Assembly: GCA_001797465.1 (NCBI GenBank)
Contig: MGPQ01000012.1
Coordinates: forward strand, 1 to 64,000
Direction: 5' to 3'
Origin: Deltaproteobacteria bacterium GWB2_55_19
GTDB taxonomy: Bacteria > Desulfobacterota > GWC2-55-46
DNA: 64,000 bases
The notes under the pieces are model-generated. The model saw only the letters and a program-made list of their open reading frames with translations, did no database searches and was not told the DNA's origin. This document shows, one piece after another, positions 32,690 through 41,227 of this stretch (positions are counted from its first letter, which is position 1; each line of letters begins with the position of its first letter). The position numbers and the translations under genes were made by a program.

Positions 32690-33712
32690 ATGACGATAAG
32701 GCAGAAAGACCCGAGGTTTAAAAACCTCGAGATCAAAACCGGAATAATGGTCGTGATAGCCATTTTGGGTGTCGCGCTCGTCATGGCCTTCATAGGCCTT
32801 GAGAAGGACCTTTTCTCAGCGAAGTACAGGGTGTATTTCATATCCGAAAGCGGGTCCGGGTTTGTCGAAGGGATGCCCGTAAAGCTCTCAGGCTTCAGGA
32901 TCGGAAGGGTTAAAAAGATAGAGCTCACCGAGGACGCGAGGGTCAGGATAGTCGCTGAGCTGAACAGGAAGTACGAGCGCTGGATAAGGGACGATTCAGT
33001 CGCGCGCCTTTCCAAGGAAGGTCTGATAGGAGACCCGTACGTCGAGGTAACGGCAGGCAACGCGGAGCGGCGCATGCTCGTCAACAACGACGCGATCCAG
33101 TACGTAAAAGAGGGCGGGATGGAGGAGCTTGTAGAGAAGGCGAAGCCTGTGCTGAACGAGATAAAGGACATCATACATTACGTCAACGACCCCGATGGCG
33201 ACATAAAGGTGATGCTCTCGAACCTGAAGGAACTCTCGGTAGAGGTGAGGGAGACGAGGCGGGCGGTTGACGCGACACTAAAGGACGCCGGAAAGTCTAT
33301 AAGGGACGCCGACAGGCTCGTACTCGACTTGAACGACAGGACGAAGTCGCTTATTGATAACGCCGACAGGACCATAACGCGTCTCGACCCGGTCATAACG
33401 AGGATAGAAGACGCGGCCGGCAAGGCCGGGGCCGCAATCGACAGGTTCCCTGAGACGATGGAAAAGGTAGAGCGCATAGCCGACAATGTGAGGCTCTTGA
33501 CCGACGCGCTCGCAAAAGAGACCCCGAGGATACGGGAGATGCTCGTCAACGCGGATGAGACGCTCTGGGAGAGCAAGGAGATGGTAAAGGGCGTAAAAGA
33601 GAGCTGGCCCGTGAGGCTTATGATCCCTCCGGCGAAGGGGCCGGAGCTCGTCCCTTTAGACGGCTACCTGCTTAACAACGGCAAGTCCGCGCCGATGAAA
33701 AAGGCCGAATGA
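32690..33712 (+). CDS. mlaD: MlaD-type MCE-domain protein
   Basis: This 340-residue protein is anchored by one N-terminal helix (TGIMVVIAILGVALVMAFIG). It then has an MCE domain (AKYRVYFISESGSGFVEGMP, VKLSGFRIGRVKKIEL, DPYVEVTAG). A long helical tail follows with repeated amphipathic heptads (IRDADRLVLDLNDRTKSLID...), able to form the needle or barrel that carries lipid across the periplasm. It is longer than E. coli MlaD (about 180 residues), closer to YebT/PqiB-like tails. It starts two bases after the ATPase stop and ends overlapping the TPR lipoprotein. Confidence 0.87.
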   Translation: MTIRQKDPRFKNLEIKTGIMVVIAILGVALVMAFIGLEKDLFSAKYRVYFISESGSGFVEGMPVKLSGFRIGRVKKIELTEDARVRIVAELNRKYERWIRDDSVARLSKEGLIGDPYVEVTAGNAERRMLVNNDAIQYVKEGGMEELVEKAKPVLNEIKDIIHYVNDPDGDIKVMLSNLKELSVEVRETRRAVDATLKDAGKSIRDADRLVLDLNDRTKSLIDNADRTITRLDPVITRIEDAAGKAGAAIDRFPETMEKVERIADNVRLLTDALAKETPRIREMLVNADETLWESKEMVKGVKESWPVRLMIPPAKGPELVPLDGYLLNNGKSAPMKKAE

Positions 33713-34647
33713 TGAAGTTTAAGAAGTTTATGGTGTTGATGTCGGCCGCAGGCCTCGTCTACGGGTGCGCCCCGCGCGTGGAGGACGCACGCCTGGCGTC
33801 AAAGTCCGCTGAGGCGAGGATGAAAGGGGTGGCCTGGTACGCGGATGGGGACTACCCCCGCGCGCTCGCGCGGTTCAGCGAGGCCTTGAGCATGGACAGG
33901 GCCTCTGACGACAGAAAATCCGAGGCCCTTGACCTCGTGGACATAGGCAGGGTATATATATCGGTCAACGACGCGGTGTCAGCCAGGCGCTTTCTCGGCG
34001 AGACTGTGAGGCTCTCGACGACCGAAGGCTTCCACGAGGTCCTCTCAGAGGCCTATGCGACGCTCGCCAAGGTTGAGCTCATGGAGAACGATAGGCCCTC
34101 TGCCATGAAATACATCGATGAATCGATTAAGACGGACGCCTCGCTCTCAAGGAAAGAGTCCGGCGGAAAGCTCAACCTTAAGGCATCCATAGTTTTATCC
34201 GATGACAGGGCGGGTGAGGCCGTCGCGCTCTTTGAGAGGGCGCTCTCTATCAATGAGTCCGCCGGCGACGATGGCGAGGCCGCCAACTCTTTACGGGGCC
34301 TCGGGGACGCCGCGTTCGCTTCAGGCGACCACGCTGGCGCGTTCAGACACTACGAGGCCGCTTACTCGAAGGACAAAAGGCTCGGCCTCTCGACCAGGAT
34401 AGCGCGAGACCTGTACGGTATGGCTGAGGCCCAACTTGTAATGGGCAGGAAGGACGAAGCGCTTTATCTCCTTGAGCGCTCCTATTACGTCAGCCTGAGC
34501 GGAAAGGACGCGGCCTTCGCGGCGAAGAGCCTCGGGGGGATGATATCCATCTTGGAAGGCTCCGGCGACATTGAAAAGGCCCGCGGTCTCAAGGAAATAA
34601 AAGACGGGCTTGAGTCTAAAGAAAATACGGGCGAAACTCTCAGATGA
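33709..34647 (+). CDS. TPR lipoprotein of the Mla operon
   Basis: This 312-residue protein has a lipobox (MSAAGLVYGC) and about six TPR-like helix pairs (GVAWYADGDYPRALARFSEA, AYATLAKVELMENDRPSAMK, SLRGLGDAAFASGDHAGAFR, LYLLERSYYVSL). It takes the place of the soluble MlaC or outer-membrane MlaA, neither of which is seen here. It could form a scaffold or receive lipid at the outer membrane, but that is inference. Overlaps by 4 bases on both sides (ATGA) show strong coupling to mlaD and to the kinase. Confidence 0.72.
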   Translation: MMKFKKFMVLMSAAGLVYGCAPRVEDARLASKSAEARMKGVAWYADGDYPRALARFSEALSMDRASDDRKSEALDLVDIGRVYISVNDAVSARRFLGETVRLSTTEGFHEVLSEAYATLAKVELMENDRPSAMKYIDESIKTDASLSRKESGGKLNLKASIVLSDDRAGEAVALFERALSINESAGDDGEAANSLRGLGDAAFASGDHAGAFRHYEAAYSKDKRLGLSTRIARDLYGMAEAQLVMGRKDEALYLLERSYYVSLSGKDAAFAAKSLGGMISILEGSGDIEKARGLKEIKDGLESKENTGETLR

Positions 34648-35711
34648 AACCAAGGGTACTTGCGGTAGACGACGACGAAAGAAACCTCTCGCTCCTCTCA
34701 GCCAAGCTCGAAAGGGAGGGCTACGAGGTCACGAGCGCGAGAAACGGGATAGAGGCGCTCGCGAAGGTCAGGCAGAACCCGCCGGACCTGATCCTCATGG
34801 ACGTCATGATGCCGCAGATGGACGGGTATGAGGCCTTAAGACAGCTCAAGTCCCGCGAGGATACGCGCTACATCCCGGTAATAATGCTCACGGGGAGGAC
34901 CGAGATAGAGGACAAGGTCCTCGGCTTCGAGGTCGGCGCCGAGGACTACATAAACAAGCCTTACAGCCTCCAGGAGGTGGCGGCGAGGGTAAAGTCGCTT
35001 CTCCGCATGAGGGCGCTTCAAACGCGCCTGCGCGACACCGAGAAGATGGCGGCGCTCGGAGGCATGGTCGACGGAATAGCCCACGAGATCAGGAACCCGC
35101 TTACCGCCATAGGCGGCATGGCAAGGCGGCTCTTTGAGGGCGAGACCGACCCCCAGCACAAGGAGTACGCCCAGTGGATCATAAAGTCAGTCGAGCGCCT
35201 TGAAAGGATGCTCCAGAGGATAGACGAGTACAAGCGCATACTCTCATCCACGCTCTCCCCCGGGGACGTTAACAAGGTCATAAACGACGCGGTAAAGGAA
35301 ATAGAGGAGTTCATCGAGGTCAAGGGCAAGGACATCAAGGTCTTGAAGCTCCTCATGCCTGATCCGCCGGTTGTGAAACTCGACTACGGCAATTTCAAGA
35401 GCGCCCTTTACAACATACTCCAGAACTCGGTGGAGGCGATAGACAATAAGGGAGAAATAAGGGTGGAGACCCTGCCGTCCCCGGACTCGGTCCTCGTTAT
35501 CAGGATAATCGACACCGGAGGAGGCATAAGCCCGGACGATATCAGGAAGATATTCAACCCGTTCCAGTCCTCGAAGTTCGAGGGCGCGGGGCTCGGCCTC
35601 ACCATCACCTACAGGATAGTAATCGACCACGGCGGCGACATAGAGGTCGAAAGCAAGAAGGGTGAGGGGACGACCGTCACGATAAAACTCCACCCGGTCC
35701 CGGCGAGATAG
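34644..35711 (+). CDS. REC-histidine kinase hybrid
   Basis: This 355-residue cytoplasmic signalling protein has an N-terminal receiver (VLAVDDDERN, phospho-acceptor DLILMDVMMP near Asp52, switch Lys in INKPYS). It then has a HisKA dimer domain (GIAHEIRNPLTAIGG) and HATPase_c (NILQNSVEAID, DTGGGISPDDI, GAGLGLTI). There is no transmembrane segment, so input must come through the receiver, and output would be phosphotransfer to an unknown response regulator. It is translationally coupled to the lipid-transport operon by ATGA, suggesting envelope-linked signalling. Confidence 0.87.
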   Translation: MKPRVLAVDDDERNLSLLSAKLEREGYEVTSARNGIEALAKVRQNPPDLILMDVMMPQMDGYEALRQLKSREDTRYIPVIMLTGRTEIEDKVLGFEVGAEDYINKPYSLQEVAARVKSLLRMRALQTRLRDTEKMAALGGMVDGIAHEIRNPLTAIGGMARRLFEGETDPQHKEYAQWIIKSVERLERMLQRIDEYKRILSSTLSPGDVNKVINDAVKEIEEFIEVKGKDIKVLKLLMPDPPVVKLDYGNFKSALYNILQNSVEAIDNKGEIRVETLPSPDSVLVIRIIDTGGGISPDDIRKIFNPFQSSKFEGAGLGLTITYRIVIDHGGDIEVESKKGEGTTVTIKLHPVPAR

Positions 35712-35719
35712 TCTTGTAA

Positions 35720-35736
35720 GGTGCGCACGGCGCACC
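35720..35736. repeat. GGTGCGC palindrome between convergent genes
   Basis: GGTGCGC and GCGCACC pair around ACG. It lies in the 51-base gap between the convergent kinase and nadB genes; no T run. The GTGCGCACGGCGCACC context is of a frequent dispersed-repeat type. Confidence 0.45.
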
Positions 35737-35762
35737 CTACCCGGCTACGGCTTCCTATCAAA

Positions 35763-37379
35763 TCAGGCCTTCGTGGGGTGGGGGAGCCGGAGGACCGTGT
35801 CCTTGAGGAAGTTCGCGTCGTCCTTCTCCGGGTAGTCGATGTTGTAGTGGAGGCCGCGGGACTCCTTCCTCAGCCGCGCGGACTTTATGATTAGCTCGGC
35901 GACGGTTGAGATGTTCCTTAGCTCTATCAGGTTGTTCGTAATCTTGAAGTCCCAGTAGTAGTCGTTGATCTCGTCCTTTAGGAGATTGATCCTTCTTTCC
36001 GCCCTCTCAAGCCTCTTATCCGACCTTACGATCCCGACGTAGTTCCACATGAAGCGCCTTATCTCGTCCCAGTTCTGGGTGATGACTACCGCCTCGTCGC
36101 TGACGACAGCGCCGCCAGGCTCCCATGCGGGTATCGAGGGGACGGCGTCTTTCGTCGCCTTTACGACCTCTCCGGCGTGCCTGGAGGCCCTCTCGGCTAT
36201 GACGAGAGATTCAAGCAAAGAGTTCGAGGCGAGCCTGTTCGCGCCGTGCAACCCGGTGCAGGCGCTCTCTCCGGCGACGTAGAGCCTTTTTAAAGTGGAT
36301 AGGCCGTCTGCGCCGGTCACAACCCCGCCGCAGGTATAGTGGGCGGCCGGTACGACCGGTATCGGCTCCTTTGTCATGTCGATGCCGAATTCGAGGCACT
36401 TGGTGTGGATGTTGGGGAATCGATCCCTTAAAAAGCCCGCCGGCTTTGATGTCATGTCGAGGTAGACGCAGTCGTCGCCGCTCTTCTTCAACTCGAAGTC
36501 TATGGCGCGGGCCACTATGTCCCTCGGCGCGAGGTCGGCCATGGGGTGGTGCCTCTTCATGAAGGGGTCGTTGTCCTTGAGCCTTAAGACCCCGCCTTCG
36601 CCTCTAAGCGCTTCTGATATAAGAAAGCTCTTGGCCTTCGAGTGATAGAGGCAGGTCGGGTGGAACTGGATGAACTCCATGTTCGCTATGTCCGCGCCGG
36701 CCCTGTATGCCATCGCGATGCCGTCGCCGGTCGCTATATCCGGGTTGCTGGTGTACAGGTAGACCTTGCCCGCGCCTCCGGTTGCGAGTAGCGTAGCCTT
36801 CGCGAGAAATGTATTCACCTCGCCCGTAGTTTTATCGAGCGCGTACGCCCCCCATATCCCCTCCTCGTCGGTAGGCCCGACGAACTTGGCGTGGGAGAGG
36901 AGGTCGATAGCGATGTGGTTTTCAAATACCTTTATATTGGGGTTAGTCTCGACGGAGGCGACGAGCGCTTCCTCCACTGCCTTGCCGGTAAGGTCCTCTG
37001 CGTGCACTATACGCCTCTTCGAGTGGCCGCCCTCTCTTCCGAGATCGAGCTCGCGCTCGTGCCCGTTAACCCTGCTTGAGAACTTTACGCCGAGCTCAAT
37101 GAGCTCGTGGATGCGCGCCGGCCCGTCTTTTACTACAAGCGCGACTATGTCCTCGCGGCAGAGCCCGGCCCCGGCGTATAAGGTGTCTTTTATGTGCGAA
37201 TCGAAGGTGTCTTCCTTGCTTATGACCGAGGCGATGCCGCCCTGGGCGTAGAAGGTAGCGGATTCCCTTATGGCGCGTTTGGTTATGATTGACACGGTCC
37301 CGTTTTGGGCGGCCTTGAGCGCGAAGCTCAATCCCGCGATGCCGCTCCCGATAACCAGAAAATCGCTTCTTTTCTCCAC
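35763..37379 (-). CDS. nadB: L-aspartate oxidase
   Basis: This 538-residue flavoenzyme oxidises L-aspartate to iminoaspartate, the first step of de novo NAD synthesis, with oxygen or fumarate as electron acceptor. The FAD Rossmann motif VIGSGIAGLSFALKA is at residues 9-23. Flavin-binding and active-site stretches follow (ATFYAQGGIASV, GREGGHSKRRIVHAEDLTG, FIQFHPTCL, GEGGVLRLKD, HYTCGGVVT) and the helical cap ends with KESRGLHYNIDYP. It begins with GTG after AGGGGCGGAT. No nadA or nadC adjoins it; it stands alone on minus. Confidence 0.93.
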   Translation of the reverse strand: MEKRSDFLVIGSGIAGLSFALKAAQNGTVSIITKRAIRESATFYAQGGIASVISKEDTFDSHIKDTLYAGAGLCREDIVALVVKDGPARIHELIELGVKFSSRVNGHERELDLGREGGHSKRRIVHAEDLTGKAVEEALVASVETNPNIKVFENHIAIDLLSHAKFVGPTDEEGIWGAYALDKTTGEVNTFLAKATLLATGGAGKVYLYTSNPDIATGDGIAMAYRAGADIANMEFIQFHPTCLYHSKAKSFLISEALRGEGGVLRLKDNDPFMKRHHPMADLAPRDIVARAIDFELKKSGDDCVYLDMTSKPAGFLRDRFPNIHTKCLEFGIDMTKEPIPVVPAAHYTCGGVVTGADGLSTLKRLYVAGESACTGLHGANRLASNSLLESLVIAERASRHAGEVVKATKDAVPSIPAWEPGGAVVSDEAVVITQNWDEIRRFMWNYVGIVRSDKRLERAERRINLLKDEINDYYWDFKITNNLIELRNISTVAELIIKSARLRKESRGLHYNIDYPEKDDANFLKDTVLRLPHPTKA

Positions 37380-37533
37380 ATCCGCCCCTTAAAAGAGTAA
37401 AGTCGACGCCCGATACATCCGATAAGAATACGGGGCCTTATGAGAGATTAAGACAAGAGGTTTGCTTTGTCAAATTTTTATTACAGGGACGGCCGATTAT
37501 GCCCTGTTCCTATGTGCGGCGTGACTTAGGTGC

Positions 37534-37562
37534 TTGCCAAATCGTGTAATAAGTAATACACT
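37534..37562 (+). promoter_or_regulatory. Possible sigma-70 promoter of the transglycosylase gene
   Basis: TTGCCA (37534-37539), 17 bases and TACACT (37557-37562) lie about 50 bases ahead of the start, and a GTGTA/TACAC inverted repeat spans the spacer. Neither hexamer is strong, so this is tentative. Confidence 0.4.
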
Positions 37563-37610
37563 TTAGTCGGGGAGAGTTCCTTTTGATGGAGTGTCTCCAG
37601 AGGGTGTTAA

Positions 37611-38243
37611 ATGTTTAAGAGAATGATAACCTCAGTTTTTTTCGCGGCGGTCGTTGTATTCATGCTCTCCGGCGCCGCATCGGCGGACTTTTACAGGTAT
37701 GTGGATGAGGACGGGGTCGTGCATATAACGAACGTCCCGACCACGACCAGATACAAGTGGATGATGTCAGAGAAGAAGCCTAAGGCGGGAAACTCAACTG
37801 AATCCGCCTCATACAAGAAGACCGCCTATTCGACGAAGATACCCGTAAACGGCAAGTACGAGGATATCATCTATAACGCCGCACAGCGCTACGGCATAGA
37901 CCCGAAGCTCGTAAAGGCGATAGTAAAGGCCGAGAGCGATTTTGATTCCGCCGCCGTGTCTGTCGCCGGGGCCAGGGGCCTCATGCAGTTAATGCCTGAG
38001 ACGGCGAGGATCATGGGGGTGCGCGACGTCCACGACCCCGAGGACAACGTCGAAGGGGGCATCAGGTACTTGAGCAAGCTGCTTAAGATGTTCGACTGGA
38101 AGATACCTCTGGCCGTCGCCGCGTACAACGCGGGAGAGAACGCTGTATTGAAGTACGGCACGATCCCGCCATATTCGGAGACGCAGACCTATGTGAAAAG
38201 GGTGCTCTATTATTACGGACAGTATAAGGGGACAGGGGCTTAA
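37611..38243 (+). CDS. Lytic transglycosylase with DUF4124 domain
   Basis: This 210-residue exported protein has a signal peptide (VFFAAVVVFMLSGAASA) and an N-terminal DUF4124 domain (DFYRYVDEDGVVHITNVPTT). The SLT/Slt70-type catalytic domain follows: KAIVKAESDFDSAAVS with the presumed catalytic Glu108, then GARGLMQLMPETA, GIRYLSKLLKMF and VAAYNAGENAV. It cleaves the glycan strands of peptidoglycan in the periplasm, making space for envelope machines or turnover. It is a single-gene unit with its own terminator 110 bases on. Confidence 0.9.
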   Translation: MFKRMITSVFFAAVVVFMLSGAASADFYRYVDEDGVVHITNVPTTTRYKWMMSEKKPKAGNSTESASYKKTAYSTKIPVNGKYEDIIYNAAQRYGIDPKLVKAIVKAESDFDSAAVSVAGARGLMQLMPETARIMGVRDVHDPEDNVEGGIRYLSKLLKMFDWKIPLAVAAYNAGENAVLKYGTIPPYSETQTYVKRVLYYYGQYKGTGA

Positions 38244-38355
38244 GGCCACAGAGCGCCGGAATACCGCATACCAGTGTAGCTCCCCGGCCTTGTCGTAGCG
38301 CTTATGTCCGTTGTGTCCTGACGTCCTGTATTTTTTCTGTTTAACTTTTAGATAG

Positions 38356-38389
38356 ACCCCATAAATCAGAAGATTTATGGGGTTTTTTT
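38356..38389 (+). terminator. Intrinsic terminator after the transglycosylase gene
   Basis: ACCCCATAAATC (38356-38367) and GATTTATGGGGT (38372-38383) form a perfect 12-bp stem with a 4-base loop, followed by seven T residues. Confidence 0.9.
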
Positions 38390-38483
38390 AGTAGTGCGGG
38401 CTGTGTTAGTGTAGCGTAACCCGACTGTGATGCCCCTCGGACGCGCTAAACAATTTTGATAAAATACCGGTGAAAGGACGAAA

Positions 38484-40031
38484 GTGGCTGAAAAGCTGAA
38501 AGAAGAATTCCGGTTCCTTAACCGTTGGGCTATCCCTCTGCTTTTGTTGTTCATCGCCTCGCGTTTTTTATGGCTCCTTAATTTCCCCATATTCAACGAC
38601 GAGGCCCTTTACATCAACTACTCCCAGCTGATGCACGCGGATTGGGACGGCGCGAAGTTCATCTCTGTCGCAAACCCGAACCATGACTGGAAGCCGCCGC
38701 TCCTGTACTGGTTTTGCGCGCCTTTTATCGGATCGGCCGGAGACCCGTTGCTCACGGCGAGGCTGGTCTCGGCATCTGTCTCTGTAACAGGTTTTTTGTC
38801 GGTATATTATTTCGCGGGATATTATTTTAATGATAAAAGGGCCGCCTTCTGGGCCGGCCTTCTCTGGATACTCAATCCGTTGGTGATCTTTTATGACAGG
38901 GCGTTTTTAGCCGAGACGTTCGTCTATTCATTTTCAGCGGCGGCCCTCTTATTCACATATCTTGCCGTCTCAAAGAACAGGATATTCATATTCCTCGCAG
39001 TGCCTTTCGGCGCTTTCGCGCTCTTATCCAAGCAGTCTGGTCAATTAACCGTCATCTCGCTATTATTTCTCGCCTTCCTTGATTTCAAAAAAGCGGATAC
39101 CGGGCATAAAGGCCGCCTGAATATAGACTTCAAGAGCGCCCTCCTGGCCGCCATTGCCGCTCTACTCGCATATCTTCTCTACCGGGCGATAATACCCGCG
39201 GAATATTTCAGCGATTATGGGGTGTTCATCGGGAGATGGACCTTTTCGCTTGCGGATTTATTAAAGTTTCCGGTTGGAAGCTGGCTGAACAACCTTGGAA
39301 TGGTGTATCTGCTCTATTCGCATTATTACACCTTTATTGCGTTGGCCGCCGTGGTGTTGTTTATCTTCTGCGCTTATGGCGGAGGCAGGCGTCATCTGAT
39401 ACTCCTTGCCCTGTTCCTCTTTAACTCCTTTGCGGTCATATTCGGTATGAGGTCCTTCAACGAGTATATATACAACACTTCAAACGCGGTCTATCTGACG
39501 CTTATACTCGGTTTTTCAGCCGGCCATATTATGGGCTTCGCCGAAAGGAGAGGCAGGCCTCTCTTTAAATATATTTGCAAAAGTTCCGTGGCCGTATTGC
39601 CGGCCCTGTGGATATCCGTCTTACCCTGGTACTACGGCCCGGCTGAATCCTATATCGATAAATACGGCACGCCCTGGATGAAAGAGAATTTTCTTCTTGG
39701 CTGGCCAAGCGGCTTTGGGGTAAAAGAGGCGGTTGCTCTCCTGGAAAAGGAGAGCGGCAAGACCGTCTATCTCGATCCTCAGCCTGGAAACCCCCGCACG
39801 GCCATACTTGTTTACAGGCAGAGATACCCTTCTCTGGAATTCGTACCAATAGACCGGAACGTGATCGACGGCCTGTATGAAATCGACGCGAAGAAGGCGA
39901 TATTCTTGTTCAGAAACAGGCCTGGACTCGACTGGTCTGATAAGGTATTAAGGCATGATGTCTGTAAGGAAAAGATTATATTCAAAACGGTTGACCGGCA
40001 GGTCCCGCTCGTTTTCTGTAAAGGGGAATAG
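38484..40031 (+). CDS. GT39/ArnT-like membrane glycosyltransferase
   Basis: This 515-residue GT-C fold membrane protein has 10-12 hydrophobic segments. The first external loop has the acidic motif FNDEALYINY, equivalent to the DE/DD catalytic motif of PMT and ArnT proteins, and is followed by WKPPLLYW. It would transfer a sugar from a polyprenyl-phosphate donor to lipid A, protein or glycan on the periplasmic face. GTG start after AAAGGA. It stands alone between two long intergenic stretches, so the acceptor is not shown by context. Confidence 0.78.
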   Translation: MAEKLKEEFRFLNRWAIPLLLLFIASRFLWLLNFPIFNDEALYINYSQLMHADWDGAKFISVANPNHDWKPPLLYWFCAPFIGSAGDPLLTARLVSASVSVTGFLSVYYFAGYYFNDKRAAFWAGLLWILNPLVIFYDRAFLAETFVYSFSAAALLFTYLAVSKNRIFIFLAVPFGAFALLSKQSGQLTVISLLFLAFLDFKKADTGHKGRLNIDFKSALLAAIAALLAYLLYRAIIPAEYFSDYGVFIGRWTFSLADLLKFPVGSWLNNLGMVYLLYSHYYTFIALAAVVLFIFCAYGGGRRHLILLALFLFNSFAVIFGMRSFNEYIYNTSNAVYLTLILGFSAGHIMGFAERRGRPLFKYICKSSVAVLPALWISVLPWYYGPAESYIDKYGTPWMKENFLLGWPSGFGVKEAVALLEKESGKTVYLDPQPGNPRTAILVYRQRYPSLEFVPIDRNVIDGLYEIDAKKAIFLFRNRPGLDWSDKVLRHDVCKEKIIFKTVDRQVPLVFCKGE

Positions 40032-40565
40032 GCAGTGGTAGTGGTAAGTTGGGCTGAGCGCAGTGAAGCCCAACAATCAAAAAGACCAGACCTGCAAGAC
40101 CGTTGGGTTACGCTTCGCTAACCCAACCTACCCTGCTCACCCATGCCTGGGGAGTTTTGAAAAACAAAAAAGATGTTTTCGTTCTGTCTTTACAAACACA
40201 CCGGCGCATGGCGGAGAGCGCCTAAGGGAGGGAGAGGCGAGCGCGCCGGGGTAGATTAGACGCGAAGCGCCGTCGGTGCGCGCGAGCGGGTGGAGGAGGA
40301 AGAAAGCGCTAGGAGCCATGCGAATGAGCGCGCGGAGCGCGCAAAAGGGCTTTAGGCAGAGACTAATATGTCACGAATTTAATGGGTTCAGGTTTGTAGC
40401 CTGAACCCGCGAAACTTCACACCCTCCCCTTAATCCCCTCCCATCAAGGGGGGAAGATAATAAGTGGGGCTCAGTTGCCCCTTCCTCCCTCCATTCCCGT
40501 TTTTCCTTGAATTCCCGCCGCTTTTTGGTATAAATAGATTTTAAACAAAGTGAGACGGAAAAGCC
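40032..40565. repeat. Repeat-rich intergenic region
   Basis: No credible gene lies in these 534 bases. There are two tandem hairpins, GTTGGGCT/AGCCCAAC (40048-40074) and GTTGGGTTA/TAACCCAAC (40102-40127), a type frequent as dispersed repeats. A GC-rich patch follows at 40200-40350, then a second copy of the GGGTTCAGG palindrome (40384-40408) and C-run/G-run pairing at 40425-40455. It may be a sink for small repeats. I see no RNA gene. Confidence 0.6.
40384..40408. repeat. GGGTTCAGG palindrome, copy 2
   Basis: GGGTTCAGG (40384-40392) and CCTGAACCC (40400-40408) pair around a 7-base loop. It matches the hairpin at 15496-15521, whose stem is one base pair longer. Confidence 0.7.
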
Positions 40566-41123
40566 GTGAGCCAGATATTAAACCTGCCAAATAGCCTCTC
40601 CTTAGCGAGGATCGGGGCGGCGCCAGTCTTCGCCTTCCTCCTCCTCTATCCGGGAGAGACGATGAGCATCGTGACAGCGGTCATCTTCATACTGGTGTGC
40701 ATCACCGACTGGCTCGACGGCTACTTCGCGAGAAAACTGGGGGTCATCACCACATTAGGGAAGTTCCTCGACCCTCTGGCGGACAAGCTCCTCATAACGA
40801 CGGCGTTTATCATGCTCATACCGCTCGGAAGGGTCCCTGCGTGGATCGTTGCGCTCATGATATCGAGGGAGATGGCTGTAACGGGCCTCCGCGCCATCGC
40901 TTCGAACATGGGGGTCGTCATATCGGCGTCGAAACTCGGCAAGCTCAAGACCGTCTCCCAGATCGTATGCATCGTCCCGCTCCTCCTGCACTATCCCTTC
41001 ATGGGTTTCGACTTCCACCTCATCGGCACGGTCCTCCTCCTTGTGTCCTTCATGCTCACCATCTGGTCCGGTGTCGATTACTTCTGGAGTTTCTTCAGGA
41101 ACTACAGCCTCTCGGGCAATTGA
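40566..41123 (+). CDS. pgsA: CDP-diacylglycerol-glycerol-3-phosphate phosphatidyltransferase
   Basis: This 185-residue inner-membrane enzyme makes phosphatidylglycerophosphate, the committed step to phosphatidylglycerol and cardiolipin. The CDP-alcohol phosphotransferase motif DG-x2-AR-x8-G-x3-D-x3-D is complete: DWLDGYFARKLG (Asp48, Asp51, Arg56) then GKFLDPLADK (Asp69, Asp73). Several hydrophobic helices and the PNSLSLARIG lead-in are typical. GTG start. It could also act on another glycerol-phosphate alcohol, but the sequence is close to standard PgsA. Confidence 0.9.
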   Translation: MSQILNLPNSLSLARIGAAPVFAFLLLYPGETMSIVTAVIFILVCITDWLDGYFARKLGVITTLGKFLDPLADKLLITTAFIMLIPLGRVPAWIVALMISREMAVTGLRAIASNMGVVISASKLGKLKTVSQIVCIVPLLLHYPFMGFDFHLIGTVLLLVSFMLTIWSGVDYFWSFFRNYSLSGN

Positions 41124-41227
41124 CGGAATCCGCGCTGTAGGGTAATATTTAAGCGGCCTGCGCACCGGGGACCACTGCCGACGATAAGCTGTCGCCGGGA
41201 TATTATCCTTAAAAGGCATAGGTAAGG

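Noticed and set aside
40063-40319. Short reading frames in the repeat-rich gap
   Set aside because: They run through hairpins and GC-rich repeat sequence, lack ribosome sites and have no protein-like composition.
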